The notes beneath the pieces were generated by a model that searched no databases, was not told where the DNA came from, and was given only the letters and a program-made list of their open reading frames with translations. Position numbers and translations under genes: made by a program. DNA of 26,085 nucleotides from Bacteroidales bacterium UBA1725 (lineage in GTDB: Bacteria > Bacteroidota > Bacteroidia > Bacteroidales > UBA932): positions 1-26,085 of the forward strand of contig DCIN01000027.1 of NCBI GenBank assembly GCA_002315815.1, read 5' to 3'. Shown here piece by piece: positions 1 to 6,757 of the stretch (the first letter of the stretch is position 1; each line of letters opens with the position of its first letter).

Positions 1-36
1 CTTATTTTTTTCTCTTTACTTAAACTGAACAACACC

Positions 37-66
37 GAAAGCCCGCCCATTACACTATGGGCGGGA
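37..66 (-). terminator. Hairpin terminator after rny
   Basis: On the minus strand the RNase Y stop codon is followed, about 20 nt later, by a perfect 9-bp GC-rich stem (CCCGCCCAT pairing with ATGGGCGGG) with a 6-nt loop. The tail after it is only moderately T-rich (CTTTCGGTGTTG), so this is weaker than a textbook intrinsic terminator. Its position at the end of the coiled-coil/zapA/6S/rny block fits transcription termination. Confidence 0.65.
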
Positions 67-86
67 TCGTGCGGTCCAAGACGTTA

Positions 87-1631
87 TTACTTAGCGATGG
101 CTACGGAACGAGTTTCACGGATGACAGTAATCTTGACCTGACCTGGATAAGTCATTTCATCCTGAATTTTTTGAGCAATCTCAGTACTCAGACGGGCTGC
201 TGCGTCATCGCTGACTTCATCCGCACCGACGATGACTCTGAGTTCACGTCCAGCCTGAATGGCAAATGATTTGGTGACTCCGGGATAGGAAGCGGCAAGA
301 TCCTCCATCCCTTTCAAACGTTTGATATAGCTTTCAATCACCTCTCTTCTCGCTCCGGGTCTTGCTCCAGAGATTGCATCTCCGACAAGCACAAGAGGAG
401 AGTATATTGACGTCATCTCCATTTCCTCGTGATGAGCACCTATGGCGTTGCAGATTTCGGGACGTTCCTTGTACTGCTCCGCAAGCTTGGCTCCCAAAAG
501 TGCATGAGGCAATTCGGAATCTTCGGTACTGACTTTCCCGATATCGTGAAGAAGACCGGCTCTCTTGGCGACCTTGGGATTGAGACCAAGTTCCGAAGCC
601 ATTATGGAGCAGATATTTGCTACTTCACGAGAATGCTGGAGAAGATTCTGTCCGTATGAACTGCGATATTTCATTCGTCCAATCAGTTTGACAAGTTCGA
701 TGTTGAGTCCGTGAATACCCAAATCGATGCAGCTGCGCTTTCCGGTCTCCAATATTTCATCTTCGAGCTGTTTGCTTACCTTCGCCACAACTTCTTCGAT
801 ACGCGCGGGGTGAATGCGGCCGTCAATTACAAGCTGGTGCAGGGCGAGACGCGCCACTTCGCGACGGACAGGGTCAAAAGCAGAGAGAAGTATGGCATCG
901 GGAGTGTCATCAACTACGATTTCGACTCCTGTAGCGGCCTCCAGAGCTCGGATATTGCGTCCCTCACGACCGATTATCCTTCCCTTGACCTCGTCACTGT
1001 CAATGGGGAATGTCGTTACGGCATTCTCTATGGCCGTTTCCGTGGCTGTTCGCTGTATAGTGTTGATTACTATGCGCTTTGCTTCTTTGGCCGCATTCAT
1101 TCTGGCCTCGTCCATAGTATCGTTGATATATGCCTGAGCCTCGCTGCGCGCCTGAGCTTTCATATTCTCCATCAGCGTATTCCTGGCTTCGTCCGCAGTC
1201 ATCCCGGCCACGGATTCCAACTCCTTGTTCACTTGGGCCGTAAGCTTGGCACATTCCTCGAGCTTGGCTTCGAGAGTATTTCTCTGAGCATTCAGCTGAC
1301 CTTTCTGAGAATCAAGATCGTGCTGACGCTTGTTAAGCTCGCCGGCCTGTTGGTTGAGCTGTCCTTCTCGGCTGCGGATATTGTTCTCGCGCTCCTTGAG
1401 TTCCTGATTCTTGTTTCCTACATAAGTCTCATGCTCACTCTTCAGCTGGAGGTACTTTTCCTTGGCCTGAAGTATTTTCTCCTGCTTGATCTTCTCCGCT
1501 TCAAGCTTCGCCTTCTCCACTATGGCATCTGCCTGTCCCCTGGATGCTGTTCTCTTCACCAATATGTACACAGCAAGGGCAAGTATGGCCCCTACAATCC
1601 CTGAAACAATATAAAACACAAATTCTGACAT
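87..1631 (-). CDS. rny: Ribonuclease Y
   Basis: A 514-residue membrane-anchored endoribonuclease that, by family knowledge, starts turnover of many bacterial mRNAs. Residues about 4-26 form one hydrophobic N-terminal anchor. A long charged coiled coil follows (about 30-170). A KH RNA-binding domain spans about 217-280 and carries the GREGRN loop at 221-226. The HD phosphohydrolase domain has the metal-binding HD at 362-363 within LLHDIGK and a downstream GAHHEE. Length and domain order are full and typical for RNase Y. The ATG at 1631 places the anchor directly at the N-terminus. The gene lies downstream of zapA and a probable 6S RNA. An intrinsic terminator between the 6S RNA and rny suggests that rny is expressed by readthrough or from a promoter in the AT-rich stretch just before its start. 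Confidence 0.97.
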   Translation of the reverse strand: MSEFVFYIVSGIVGAILALAVYILVKRTASRGQADAIVEKAKLEAEKIKQEKILQAKEKYLQLKSEHETYVGNKNQELKERENNIRSREGQLNQQAGELNKRQHDLDSQKGQLNAQRNTLEAKLEECAKLTAQVNKELESVAGMTADEARNTLMENMKAQARSEAQAYINDTMDEARMNAAKEAKRIVINTIQRTATETAIENAVTTFPIDSDEVKGRIIGREGRNIRALEAATGVEIVVDDTPDAILLSAFDPVRREVARLALHQLVIDGRIHPARIEEVVAKVSKQLEDEILETGKRSCIDLGIHGLNIELVKLIGRMKYRSSYGQNLLQHSREVANICSIMASELGLNPKVAKRAGLLHDIGKVSTEDSELPHALLGAKLAEQYKERPEICNAIGAHHEEMEMTSIYSPLVLVGDAISGARPGARREVIESYIKRLKGMEDLAASYPGVTKSFAIQAGRELRVIVGADEVSDDAAARLSTEIAQKIQDEMTYPGQVKITVIRETRSVAIAK

Positions 1632-1653
1632 AATATATATATATGTATTTATT

Positions 1654-1682
1654 AAAAAAGTATCTGCAACAAAGCAGATACT
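1654..1682 (-). terminator. Intrinsic terminator after the 6S RNA candidate
   Basis: On the minus strand AGTATCTGC and GCAGATACT form a perfect 9-bp stem around a 6-nt loop (TTTGTT) and run directly into TTTTTT. This classic rho-independent signal lies between the structured RNA and rny. It would define the 3' end of the 6S RNA transcript and limit readthrough into rny. The T-tract is clear only on the minus strand, which fixes the orientation. Confidence 0.85.
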
Positions 1683-1689
1683 TCTATGA

Positions 1690-1845
1690 AAAAGCCGTCA
1701 GCCGAAATTTCAGAAAGCCTCTGATTAAGATTTGGGCTCCGCCCCGTCTCTGGCTTCCCTTCCAAAGGGCCTGCCATCCTCGGTTCGAGAAAACCCGGTT
1801 CCGAAGAACTCTGTTGTTTTCAGAAGATGGGCCTGACGGCAAATG
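1690..1845 (-). ncRNA. ssrS: Probable 6S RNA
   Basis: The roughly 155-nt space between zapA and rny has no ORF but can form one long closing helix: GCCGTCAG at 1833-1840 (minus strand) pairs with CTGACGGC at 1694-1701, extended by two G-C pairs past a bulged G. The interior holds a GTTC-TTCG-GAAC hairpin on the 5' arm and a GC-rich apical region around CCCTT...AAGGG. A closed stem, a large internal bubble and a long apical arm fit the 6S RNA plan, in which the bubble mimics an open promoter and traps housekeeping RNA polymerase holoenzyme. It sits immediately after zapA, as ssrS does in enterobacteria, and ends at an intrinsic terminator. The exact 5' end is not known and may lie inside the end of zapA. 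A different structured RNA or leader is the main alternative. Confidence 0.65.
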
Positions 1846-2130
1846 TCATTTCTTGTCTTTCAGATAGCCTGCAATCTCATACTCAAGCCTTTCGGCCTCA
1901 ATACCAATCGATTTGACACTCTCTTGAGAAGAAATCTTGAGAATTGTTTCTTTCACACAAACCCAAGCCAACTTCTCTTCAAGAGGCACCTCGCTGAACT
2001 TTTTGTCATAGGAAGCAAGCCTCCTGTTGATATCCTCTGCAGCCAACCTCATCAGCCGTTCAATTTCCAGCGACTCAGCCTTCAGGGTATAAAACCTGTC
2101 TGCAATCTTTATGGACACACTCTGCCCCAT
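1846..2130 (-). CDS. zapA: Cell division protein ZapA
   Basis: A 94-residue protein of ZapA type, a small cytoplasmic protein that binds FtsZ and bundles its protofilaments at the division site. The N-terminal half (about 3-45) carries the family pattern: a short strand region with a YTLKAES-like element, then an ERLMRLAAEDINRRL helix. The C-terminal half is predicted to be a coiled coil. Its ATG overlaps the stop of the preceding coiled-coil gene by one base (TGATG), so the two are translationally coupled. The 6S RNA candidate begins within a few bases of its stop codon. The length is slightly short but normal for Bacteroidetes ZapA. Confidence 0.88.
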   Translation of the reverse strand: MGQSVSIKIADRFYTLKAESLEIERLMRLAAEDINRRLASYDKKFSEVPLEEKLAWVCVKETILKISSQESVKSIGIEAERLEYEIAGYLKDKK

Positions 2131-2399
2131 CAGTTCTCAAGCAGTTCGATGCACTTGTCAATCTCACGAATCAGCTTCGAAACCCTTTCTCTGGCTGTAA
2201 TCCTGTCAGTTCCTGAGCCGAAAGCAATCTGTAATTTGAGATTGTCTATCTGTTGATTCAATTCAGTAATCTGCTCTTTGCACGCTTTCAACCTCGCATC
2301 CTTGTCAGCCAACTCGGCGGCAAGACCGTCAGCTCTCTGTTTTTCCTTCTCGTAAAGAGAGACAAGCTTTTGTATCTGAGCCTTGATGTTTTCCAGCAT
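2130..2399 (-). CDS. Small coiled-coil protein upstream of zapA
   Basis: An 89-residue protein that is almost entirely a predicted coiled coil. Residues 1-65 are rich in K, E, Q, L and A with heptad-like hydrophobic spacing, and a short C-terminal helix ends in IREIDKCIELLEN. There is no signal peptide or membrane segment, so it is probably cytoplasmic. Coupling to zapA through a one-base stop/start overlap suggests a role at the division ring, perhaps analogous to ZapB, but no ZapB signature is visible, so that is inference from context. It is the first gene after a Bacteroidetes-type promoter box at 2426-2433. Confidence 0.8.
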   Translation of the reverse strand: MLENIKAQIQKLVSLYEKEKQRADGLAAELADKDARLKACKEQITELNQQIDNLKLQIAFGSGTDRITARERVSKLIREIDKCIELLEN

Positions 2400-2425
2400 A
2401 CTGAAGCCGAAACGTACTTTGTATG

Positions 2426-2447
2426 CAAAAATAAGGAATTAATGCGA
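2426..2447 (-). promoter_or_regulatory. Promoter for the coiled-coil/zapA/6S unit
   Basis: The minus strand carries TATTTTTG (2433-2426), a match to the Bacteroidetes -7 consensus TAnnTTTG. It lies about 27 nt before the ATG of the coiled-coil gene. The -33 region falls in the T-rich tail of the preceding terminator and is only weakly TTG-like. This is a motif match only. Confidence 0.55.
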
Positions 2448-2485
2448 CAAAAAAAAGAACGGGGACGACTTTTAGCCGTCCCCGT
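2447..2485 (-). terminator. Intrinsic terminator after the OmpA-family gene
   Basis: On the minus strand ACGGGGACGGC and GTCGTCCCCGT form an 11-bp stem (one G-T pair) around a TAAAA loop, followed by C and eight T residues. It starts about 20 nt past the stop codon of the OmpA-family gene and ends the YjbH-like/lipoprotein/OmpA unit. It separates that unit from the coiled-coil/zapA unit. Confidence 0.92.
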
Positions 2486-2505
2486 CGAAACTATCTTGTC
2501 AATAT

Positions 2506-3657
2506 TTATTTTTTGGTCACGATAGCTGCACGGGAAAGTGCATTACTGTTGAAGAACAGAGGATTGACACCGCCATTGGCAACCTTGACAAGCTGTGAAG
2601 GATTGACACCCTCGCCGACAAGGAGATTGTAGATGGCATCAGCACGCTTTTCAGAAAGAGTCTGGTTGAAGTTAGCTGAACCTGTAGCCTTGTCTGCATA
2701 TCCGGCGATTTCGTAAACGAAGTCAGTAGGAGAAGTCTTGATGGCATCAGCTACGAGCTTCACACGAGCCTTGTCCTTCAAAGTGACATTGGCCTTGCCA
2801 ATCTCGAAGAAAATAGCTGTAGGAGTAAGACCGCTACCGAGGTTGACAACCTTCTCGACTATCCTCTCGACAGGTTTCTCGACAATCTTCTCAACAATCT
2901 TGGGGTTCTTCTCAAGTGCATCGGCAACCATTGCAGCAGCGGTGGCTGCGGAAACATAGCCTGCCTTCTCTGCAACTTTCTTTGCATATCCGTCCTTGCC
3001 GCTCTTGCCACCGATGGTATAGACAACATTGATGGTTCCACGAAGAGTTCCTTCAGCTGAACGGCTGGTGGAAGCAGGACCGAAGATGGAAGGAGTGATT
3101 CCGAAGCGTCCCTCAGCACCCACAGCCCACTTGTCAGTGATATTGTAAGCAATTCCAAGACCTGCAGTTGCTCCAACTCTTGCCAAAAACTTGTCACTGG
3201 GAACGACTTTCATCGCAGGTTTGCCGTCAATGTGAGCGATTTCTGAAGAATATTTGGAACCTTCCTTTGAGAAGTTCACGGTAGGACCAAGGAACAAATA
3301 AACATCAAGTTTGGGAAGACTCTGCTTGCTGAAAAGCTGTGAAAAATTGACCATTCCGTCAAGGTTCAATTCTCCGAAGAGCTGCTTCGTGGGGAGACCG
3401 CTGCTGACCCAACCCACTGCTAGAGCGTCAGCATCAAGCTTCTGATTGAGACCTCCGAGGACAACACGGGATCCGATAACAGGAGTGAAATATGCACCGA
3501 CCTGAATCTGCCCATAAAAAGCGGGACTGATGAAATGGTTGGAATAATTGCTTATCACACCGCCGCCGACACCCACGAATACGTCTGACACTTGTGCATT
3601 AGCGTTGAACGCACCTGCAACAACAGCCAAAGACAATGCAAATACTTTGAGTTTCAT
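2506..3657 (-). CDS. OmpA-family outer membrane protein
   Basis: A 383-residue envelope protein. Residues 1-21 are a Sec signal peptide (cleavage after ANA). Residues about 22-215 resemble a porin-like beta-barrel with repeated aromatic/glycine strands (for example FVGVGGGVISNY and KWAVGAEGRFG). A linker of VEK/VEKP/VERIVEK repeats (about 255-275) leads into a C-terminal OmpA-like peptidoglycan-binding domain with TAIFFEIGK at its start and the NQTLSEKRADAIYNLL helix. The family anchors the outer membrane to peptidoglycan. It lies 40 nt downstream of a lipoprotein gene and is the last gene of a three-gene unit that starts with a YjbH-like protein. A strong terminator follows. The VEK linker is slightly repetitive at the DNA level but remains in frame. 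Confidence 0.93.
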   Translation of the reverse strand: MKLKVFALSLAVVAGAFNANAQVSDVFVGVGGGVISNYSNHFISPAFYGQIQVGAYFTPVIGSRVVLGGLNQKLDADALAVGWVSSGLPTKQLFGELNLDGMVNFSQLFSKQSLPKLDVYLFLGPTVNFSKEGSKYSSEIAHIDGKPAMKVVPSDKFLARVGATAGLGIAYNITDKWAVGAEGRFGITPSIFGPASTSRSAEGTLRGTINVVYTIGGKSGKDGYAKKVAEKAGYVSAATAAAMVADALEKNPKIVEKIVEKPVERIVEKVVNLGSGLTPTAIFFEIGKANVTLKDKARVKLVADAIKTSPTDFVYEIAGYADKATGSANFNQTLSEKRADAIYNLLVGEGVNPSQLVKVANGGVNPLFFNSNALSRAAIVTKK

Positions 3658-3697
3658 ATCTATTCACTTATTTTATTATTACTATTGAAAGGAAAAG

Positions 3698-4648
3698 CTA
3701 GTCAGCGACTACTATTCCGCCTCCAGCATTGAGGCCGCCGTGGCCTTTCTCGTGGCTGTATGTGGGATCATCAACTCCGTGACCGGGAACATAGTGGCTG
3801 GTATGGTCGGGACTGGCAATCTCCTTGTACTCTACTACGGTATTGAGGTCCTCATACGAGCAAGTGGTCATTTTCTCCCTTTCGACAGTACCGTCAGCAA
3901 GTTGGTGAATTCTGTAGAAATCGACATACTTCACTGTCTTGTTGATTGTAACATAAACATTGTAGTATGAGAATGCAGCCACTGTGTATTCATAATCCTT
4001 CTTTTCAGTTGCGTATGCGGAAGGGATCTGAGCCATTTTCTCATCGACATAGAGTTTCTCTGCATCGTTGAGTCCGTCATACTTCATAACGGGAGTGCCG
4101 AAAAGGCCGGTCTCGGAAGTATAGTTGGTCTTTCCGAAAAGAACGTACATACTGTTGTTGACACACCATCTGGCATCAGCGTGAACGGTATGAGCGTAAT
4201 CGAGACAACCTGCCCACTTTACGGAAACATCTCCGTTTCTGGTCTCATAGGCGTAACTTGTAGAAGTCTTGCCATCTTCAAGAACCACCTTAGCCGCATA
4301 GTCGGCAACAGCCCCCTCTACAAGAGCAGCAACAACGACAGTGGCGGAACCCTTGTGACCGTTGAACTCAGCATCAATCTTCAGACTGGTCTGAGCAAGG
4401 CTCTTGCTTCCGGTAAGTGTGACCTTGTTTCCGGAAATGACAACCTTGTCCGAAGCCATAGATGAGGCACTGGCTGTGATTTTGGTGCCAGCATCCTGAG
4501 TGACGTCTTTTCCAAGATAAGAATCCCAAACTGTTACAGTCACAGTTGCAACCGCAGGATTGGTCTCATACACTGTCCTGATATCTTCCCTCTGACAAGA
4601 AGAGAAGACAGCCAGAAGTGCAACTGACGCGAAAAATAATTTTTTCAT
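3698..4648 (-). CDS. Bacteroidetes surface/periplasmic lipoprotein, DUF3869-like
   Basis: A 316-residue lipoprotein. The signal MKKLFFASVALLAVFSSC has a lipobox with Cys at 18. The next 90 residues are rich in T, V, S and K with Ig-like beta-strand spacing (VATVTVTVWDS and similar), followed by a mixed domain of about 200 residues containing several W and Y residues. The C-terminus is glycine- and histidine-rich and ends in GGLNAGGGIVVAD. The arrangement recalls the DUF3869 lipoproteins of Bacteroidetes, but I cannot confirm the family without a profile search. It sits 20 nt after the YjbH-like gene and 40 nt before the OmpA-family gene, so the three are probably made together. The biochemical role is unknown. 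Confidence 0.8.
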   Translation of the reverse strand: MKKLFFASVALLAVFSSCQREDIRTVYETNPAVATVTVTVWDSYLGKDVTQDAGTKITASASSMASDKVVISGNKVTLTGSKSLAQTSLKIDAEFNGHKGSATVVVAALVEGAVADYAAKVVLEDGKTSTSYAYETRNGDVSVKWAGCLDYAHTVHADARWCVNNSMYVLFGKTNYTSETGLFGTPVMKYDGLNDAEKLYVDEKMAQIPSAYATEKKDYEYTVAAFSYYNVYVTINKTVKYVDFYRIHQLADGTVEREKMTTCSYEDLNTVVEYKEIASPDHTSHYVPGHGVDDPTYSHEKGHGGLNAGGGIVVAD

Positions 4649-4668
4649 CTCTTGTTTGTTTTTAAATA

Positions 4669-5880
4669 TTAACGTTTCAATAATTCTCTTAATTCACTGT
4701 CTATCAAGTACGGATTGAATCCGTTGTGTTCCATGATATTGTCCGATGCCTCAGTCTTGTACTGGTTGTAGAAGTACTGTTCGTTGTTGGCATTGTATGA
4801 CAAGCCCATCGACCCCAGAACCACTCTGGGAAGACTGCGACACCGATTGCTCCTGTAGGGCGGAAGTGCAACGGAAAAACGGAAACCTCCGTTGAACTGT
4901 GCATCGGAAAGGAAACCTTTCTCCCCGTACAAACCGATGGAACAGTAGCGGAAGTGCCGTACAACCTCTGCCCGAAGGCCCTTGTCCCCATAGAGGAACT
5001 TCTCTGCGGACAAAGAAATGTTGGTTCTTGCAGCTTTCCACCAGTAGTTTGCAGTCACGCTCCAATAGAACTCATCAGGTACGTCGAAATGATACAAGAA
5101 CTTGTTCCAGTATCCCAGTCCGAGATATCCAAGTTTGCATTCAAGCGAGAATTTCTCATTGATGAAAGGATGGAACATTTCAAGAGCCACTCCGTTGCGG
5201 TTGTTCGAGAAAATACCGACGGTGATTTTGCCGAACATCTTCAAATTCCAAGGATCTCTGAACCTCTGGGAGACTGTAATGACCGAGGGGTGGACAAAAT
5301 CATCCAAAGTGCTGTAGCCGTCATTCCATACAGGTATCTGCACCATTCCGGTCAATTTCATTCCCGGCCAGAGTGAAACCTCAACCGCCGGGCTTATCTG
5401 GAAAATGCTTTGATAGACCTGGGTTATGACGAGATTCATAAACGAAAACTGGGGATATACGACAAAATCAATCTTCCCGAGCGAACTGTTGTGTTTCTCC
5501 GCTTTTCTAACCTTCTTCCAACTGTCGTTGAGCCTGTAGCTTGTACTCCACGTACCAAGCGAAGGCCCGTATGTCAAAGTAACTTGAGGTATATCATAGT
5601 AAGTCGCTATCACTTTGCAGGACAATGAGTCTGGAATACCACAGGAAGAAATGACCCTCAATGCTTCCGCTATCCCCTGCGACTGAATCCTGTACCTGTC
5701 ATTCTGGATTGTGAAGATTCTGACGTTTCCGTCTTCATAAGACCTCACATTCACAAAACCGGCCTCGACCAAACGCCGCCCCACCGATTCCACATCTTCC
5801 TGAGCACAAAGAATACCCGGAGCGAGCAATAGAGAGGAGACTACAAGCAGTACGATATTCGACGCTCTGGACACTACCAA
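4669..5880 (-). CDS. YjbH-like outer membrane beta-barrel protein
   Basis: A roughly 400-residue exported protein. A hydrophobic signal (about NIVLLVVSSLLLAPGILCA, cleaved before QED) is followed by a small alpha/beta domain (VGRRLVEAGFVNVRSYEDGN) and then many alternating aromatic/glycine strands typical of an outer-membrane barrel (VEVSLWPGMKLTG, WNLKMFGKITVGIF). This fits the YjbH family, linked in other bacteria to exopolysaccharide production. No in-frame ATG precedes the signal. The longest reading frame opens with TTG at 5904, but that codon lies inside the -7 promoter box, so translation should start downstream, at TTG 5880 or GTG 5874. I used 5880. It is the first gene of a unit with a lipoprotein and an OmpA-family protein. 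The start is uncertain; the frame and family are fairly secure. Confidence 0.8.
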   Translation of the reverse strand: MVVSRASNIVLLVVSSLLLAPGILCAQEDVESVGRRLVEAGFVNVRSYEDGNVRIFTIQNDRYRIQSQGIAEALRVISSCGIPDSLSCKVIATYYDIPQVTLTYGPSLGTWSTSYRLNDSWKKVRKAEKHNSSLGKIDFVVYPQFSFMNLVITQVYQSIFQISPAVEVSLWPGMKLTGMVQIPVWNDGYSTLDDFVHPSVITVSQRFRDPWNLKMFGKITVGIFSNNRNGVALEMFHPFINEKFSLECKLGYLGLGYWNKFLYHFDVPDEFYWSVTANYWWKAARTNISLSAEKFLYGDKGLRAEVVRHFRYCSIGLYGEKGFLSDAQFNGGFRFSVALPPYRSNRCRSLPRVVLGSMGLSYNANNEQYFYNQYKTEASDNIMEHNGFNPYLIDSELRELLKR

Positions 5881-5901
5881 CTCTGTTCTACAAAATACGG
5901 A

Positions 5902-5932
5902 CAAATATAGCTAGAAAAAAAGAATAAAACAA
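5902..5932 (-). promoter_or_regulatory. Bacteroidetes-type promoter for the YjbH-like unit
   Basis: On the minus strand TATATTTG (5909-5902) is a full match to the -7 consensus TAnnTTTG. A TTG at 5932-5930 lies exactly 20 nt upstream, the spacing expected for the -33 element. Transcription would begin near 5895-5897, only about 15-20 nt before the usable start codons of the YjbH-like gene. This is the best-formed promoter in the window. Confidence 0.72.
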
Positions 5933-6004
5933 CTATTTTTCAGGAAGTTATTTTTAGATTCACTACAATTCAGCAAAGGTTAATAGTGGTCATCAGTCCA
6001 TTAC

Positions 6005-6045
6005 GATTCATTCTGTACCGCAGATTCATTCTGTACCGCAGATTC
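6005..6045. repeat. 18-bp tandem duplication across a stop codon
   Basis: The plus strand reads gattcattctgtaccgca twice in direct tandem (6005-6022 and 6023-6040), followed by five bases of a third copy. On the minus strand each copy encodes the last residues of the nucleotidyltransferase (ICGTE) and a TGA stop. The copy nearest the gene supplies the real end; the second is an in-frame echo in the 3' untranslated region. Confidence 0.95.
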
Positions 6046-6757
6046 TCCTGTATGTTTCAAGGTCACCGATATCGGTACGTTTGCCGGGCATCTTCCAGGC
6101 GTGAACGACACTCCTCCCGCAGATGTGACGTGCCAGATTTCCGGGAGCATCAAAGCCACAGCCATTCTCGATGCAATCCAGTATCAAATGAATATCCCTG
6201 TGACTGTAAATGTAAAAAGGTGGAACTGCCAGAATGCTCTTCGGTTCCATAGGCTTCTCCTCCATCTCCAAGACCCTGCCCTCCGGATTGAGTACAACCA
6301 CACCCGTGCGGCGCAGTGCATTCAGGGAAGGTTCTTCATAGTACATAATAACGCTGGTGCTACAGGTCCTGAAATAATCTGCAAAACCTGACAGGCTGAA
6401 ATTCAGGAGGTTGTCGGCAGCAAGCACAAGATAGTCTTCATCCGGTGAGTCAACGCGGCGTATCGCCAGAAGCAAATCCCTCACAGCTCCGACTCTGCTG
6501 GAATTGTCGGTAGAGCCGTCATCGATTATTTCTATAGGCTTGGAATAATTACATTTTTCAAGCCATTCATTGAAGACCCCTGCAAACCGGTGGTTGGTGA
6601 CGACAATATGGCGGGTGACATCAGGAATTGCATCCACATCGGCCAGAAGCGAGTCCAGAATGGTCCGCCCGTTCACCTCAAGCAGAGGCTTTGGCCAATT
6701 TTCCGTAAGTGGATACATCCTGGTAGCGTATCCGGCGGCTAGAATAACGTCAATCAT
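6026..6757 (-). CDS. Sugar-1-phosphate nucleotidyltransferase
   Basis: A 243-residue cytoplasmic enzyme of the NTP-transferase fold, which joins a sugar-1-phosphate to an NTP and releases pyrophosphate. The N-terminal signature VILAAGYATRMYPLT...WPKPLLEV (about 4-28) is the nucleotide-binding loop and PKP motif. LVLAADN (about 110-116) supplies the metal-binding Asp, and EEKP (about 165-168) is also typical of the family. There is no left-handed beta-helix acyltransferase tail. The ATG overlaps the 3' end of the kinase gene by 8 bp (ATGATTGA). Coupled to a uronate-kinase-like GHMP kinase and a UDP-glucuronate epimerase-like gene, it may make UDP-galacturonate, but the sequence alone does not give the sugar or the nucleotide. 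The stop codon is duplicated by an 18-bp repeat. Confidence 0.9.
   Translation of the reverse strand: MIDVILAAGYATRMYPLTENWPKPLLEVNGRTILDSLLADVDAIPDVTRHIVVTNHRFAGVFNEWLEKCNYSKPIEIIDDGSTDNSSRVGAVRDLLLAIRRVDSPDEDYLVLAADNLLNFSLSGFADYFRTCSTSVIMYYEEPSLNALRRTGVVVLNPEGRVLEMEEKPMEPKSILAVPPFYIYSHRDIHLILDCIENGCGFDAPGNLARHICGRSVVHAWKMPGKRTDIGDLETYRRICGTE

Noticed and set aside
711..1604. A 297-codon open frame on the plus strand opposite rny
   Set aside because: It lies entirely antisense to the RNase Y coding region, whose domains are clear. Its translation shows no recognisable domain and mirrors the codon pattern of rny.
1633..1651. Alternating AT run before rny as a possible origin or special site
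   Set aside because: It is a short low-complexity stretch between a terminator and a start codon, most simply an AT-rich leader or promoter region.
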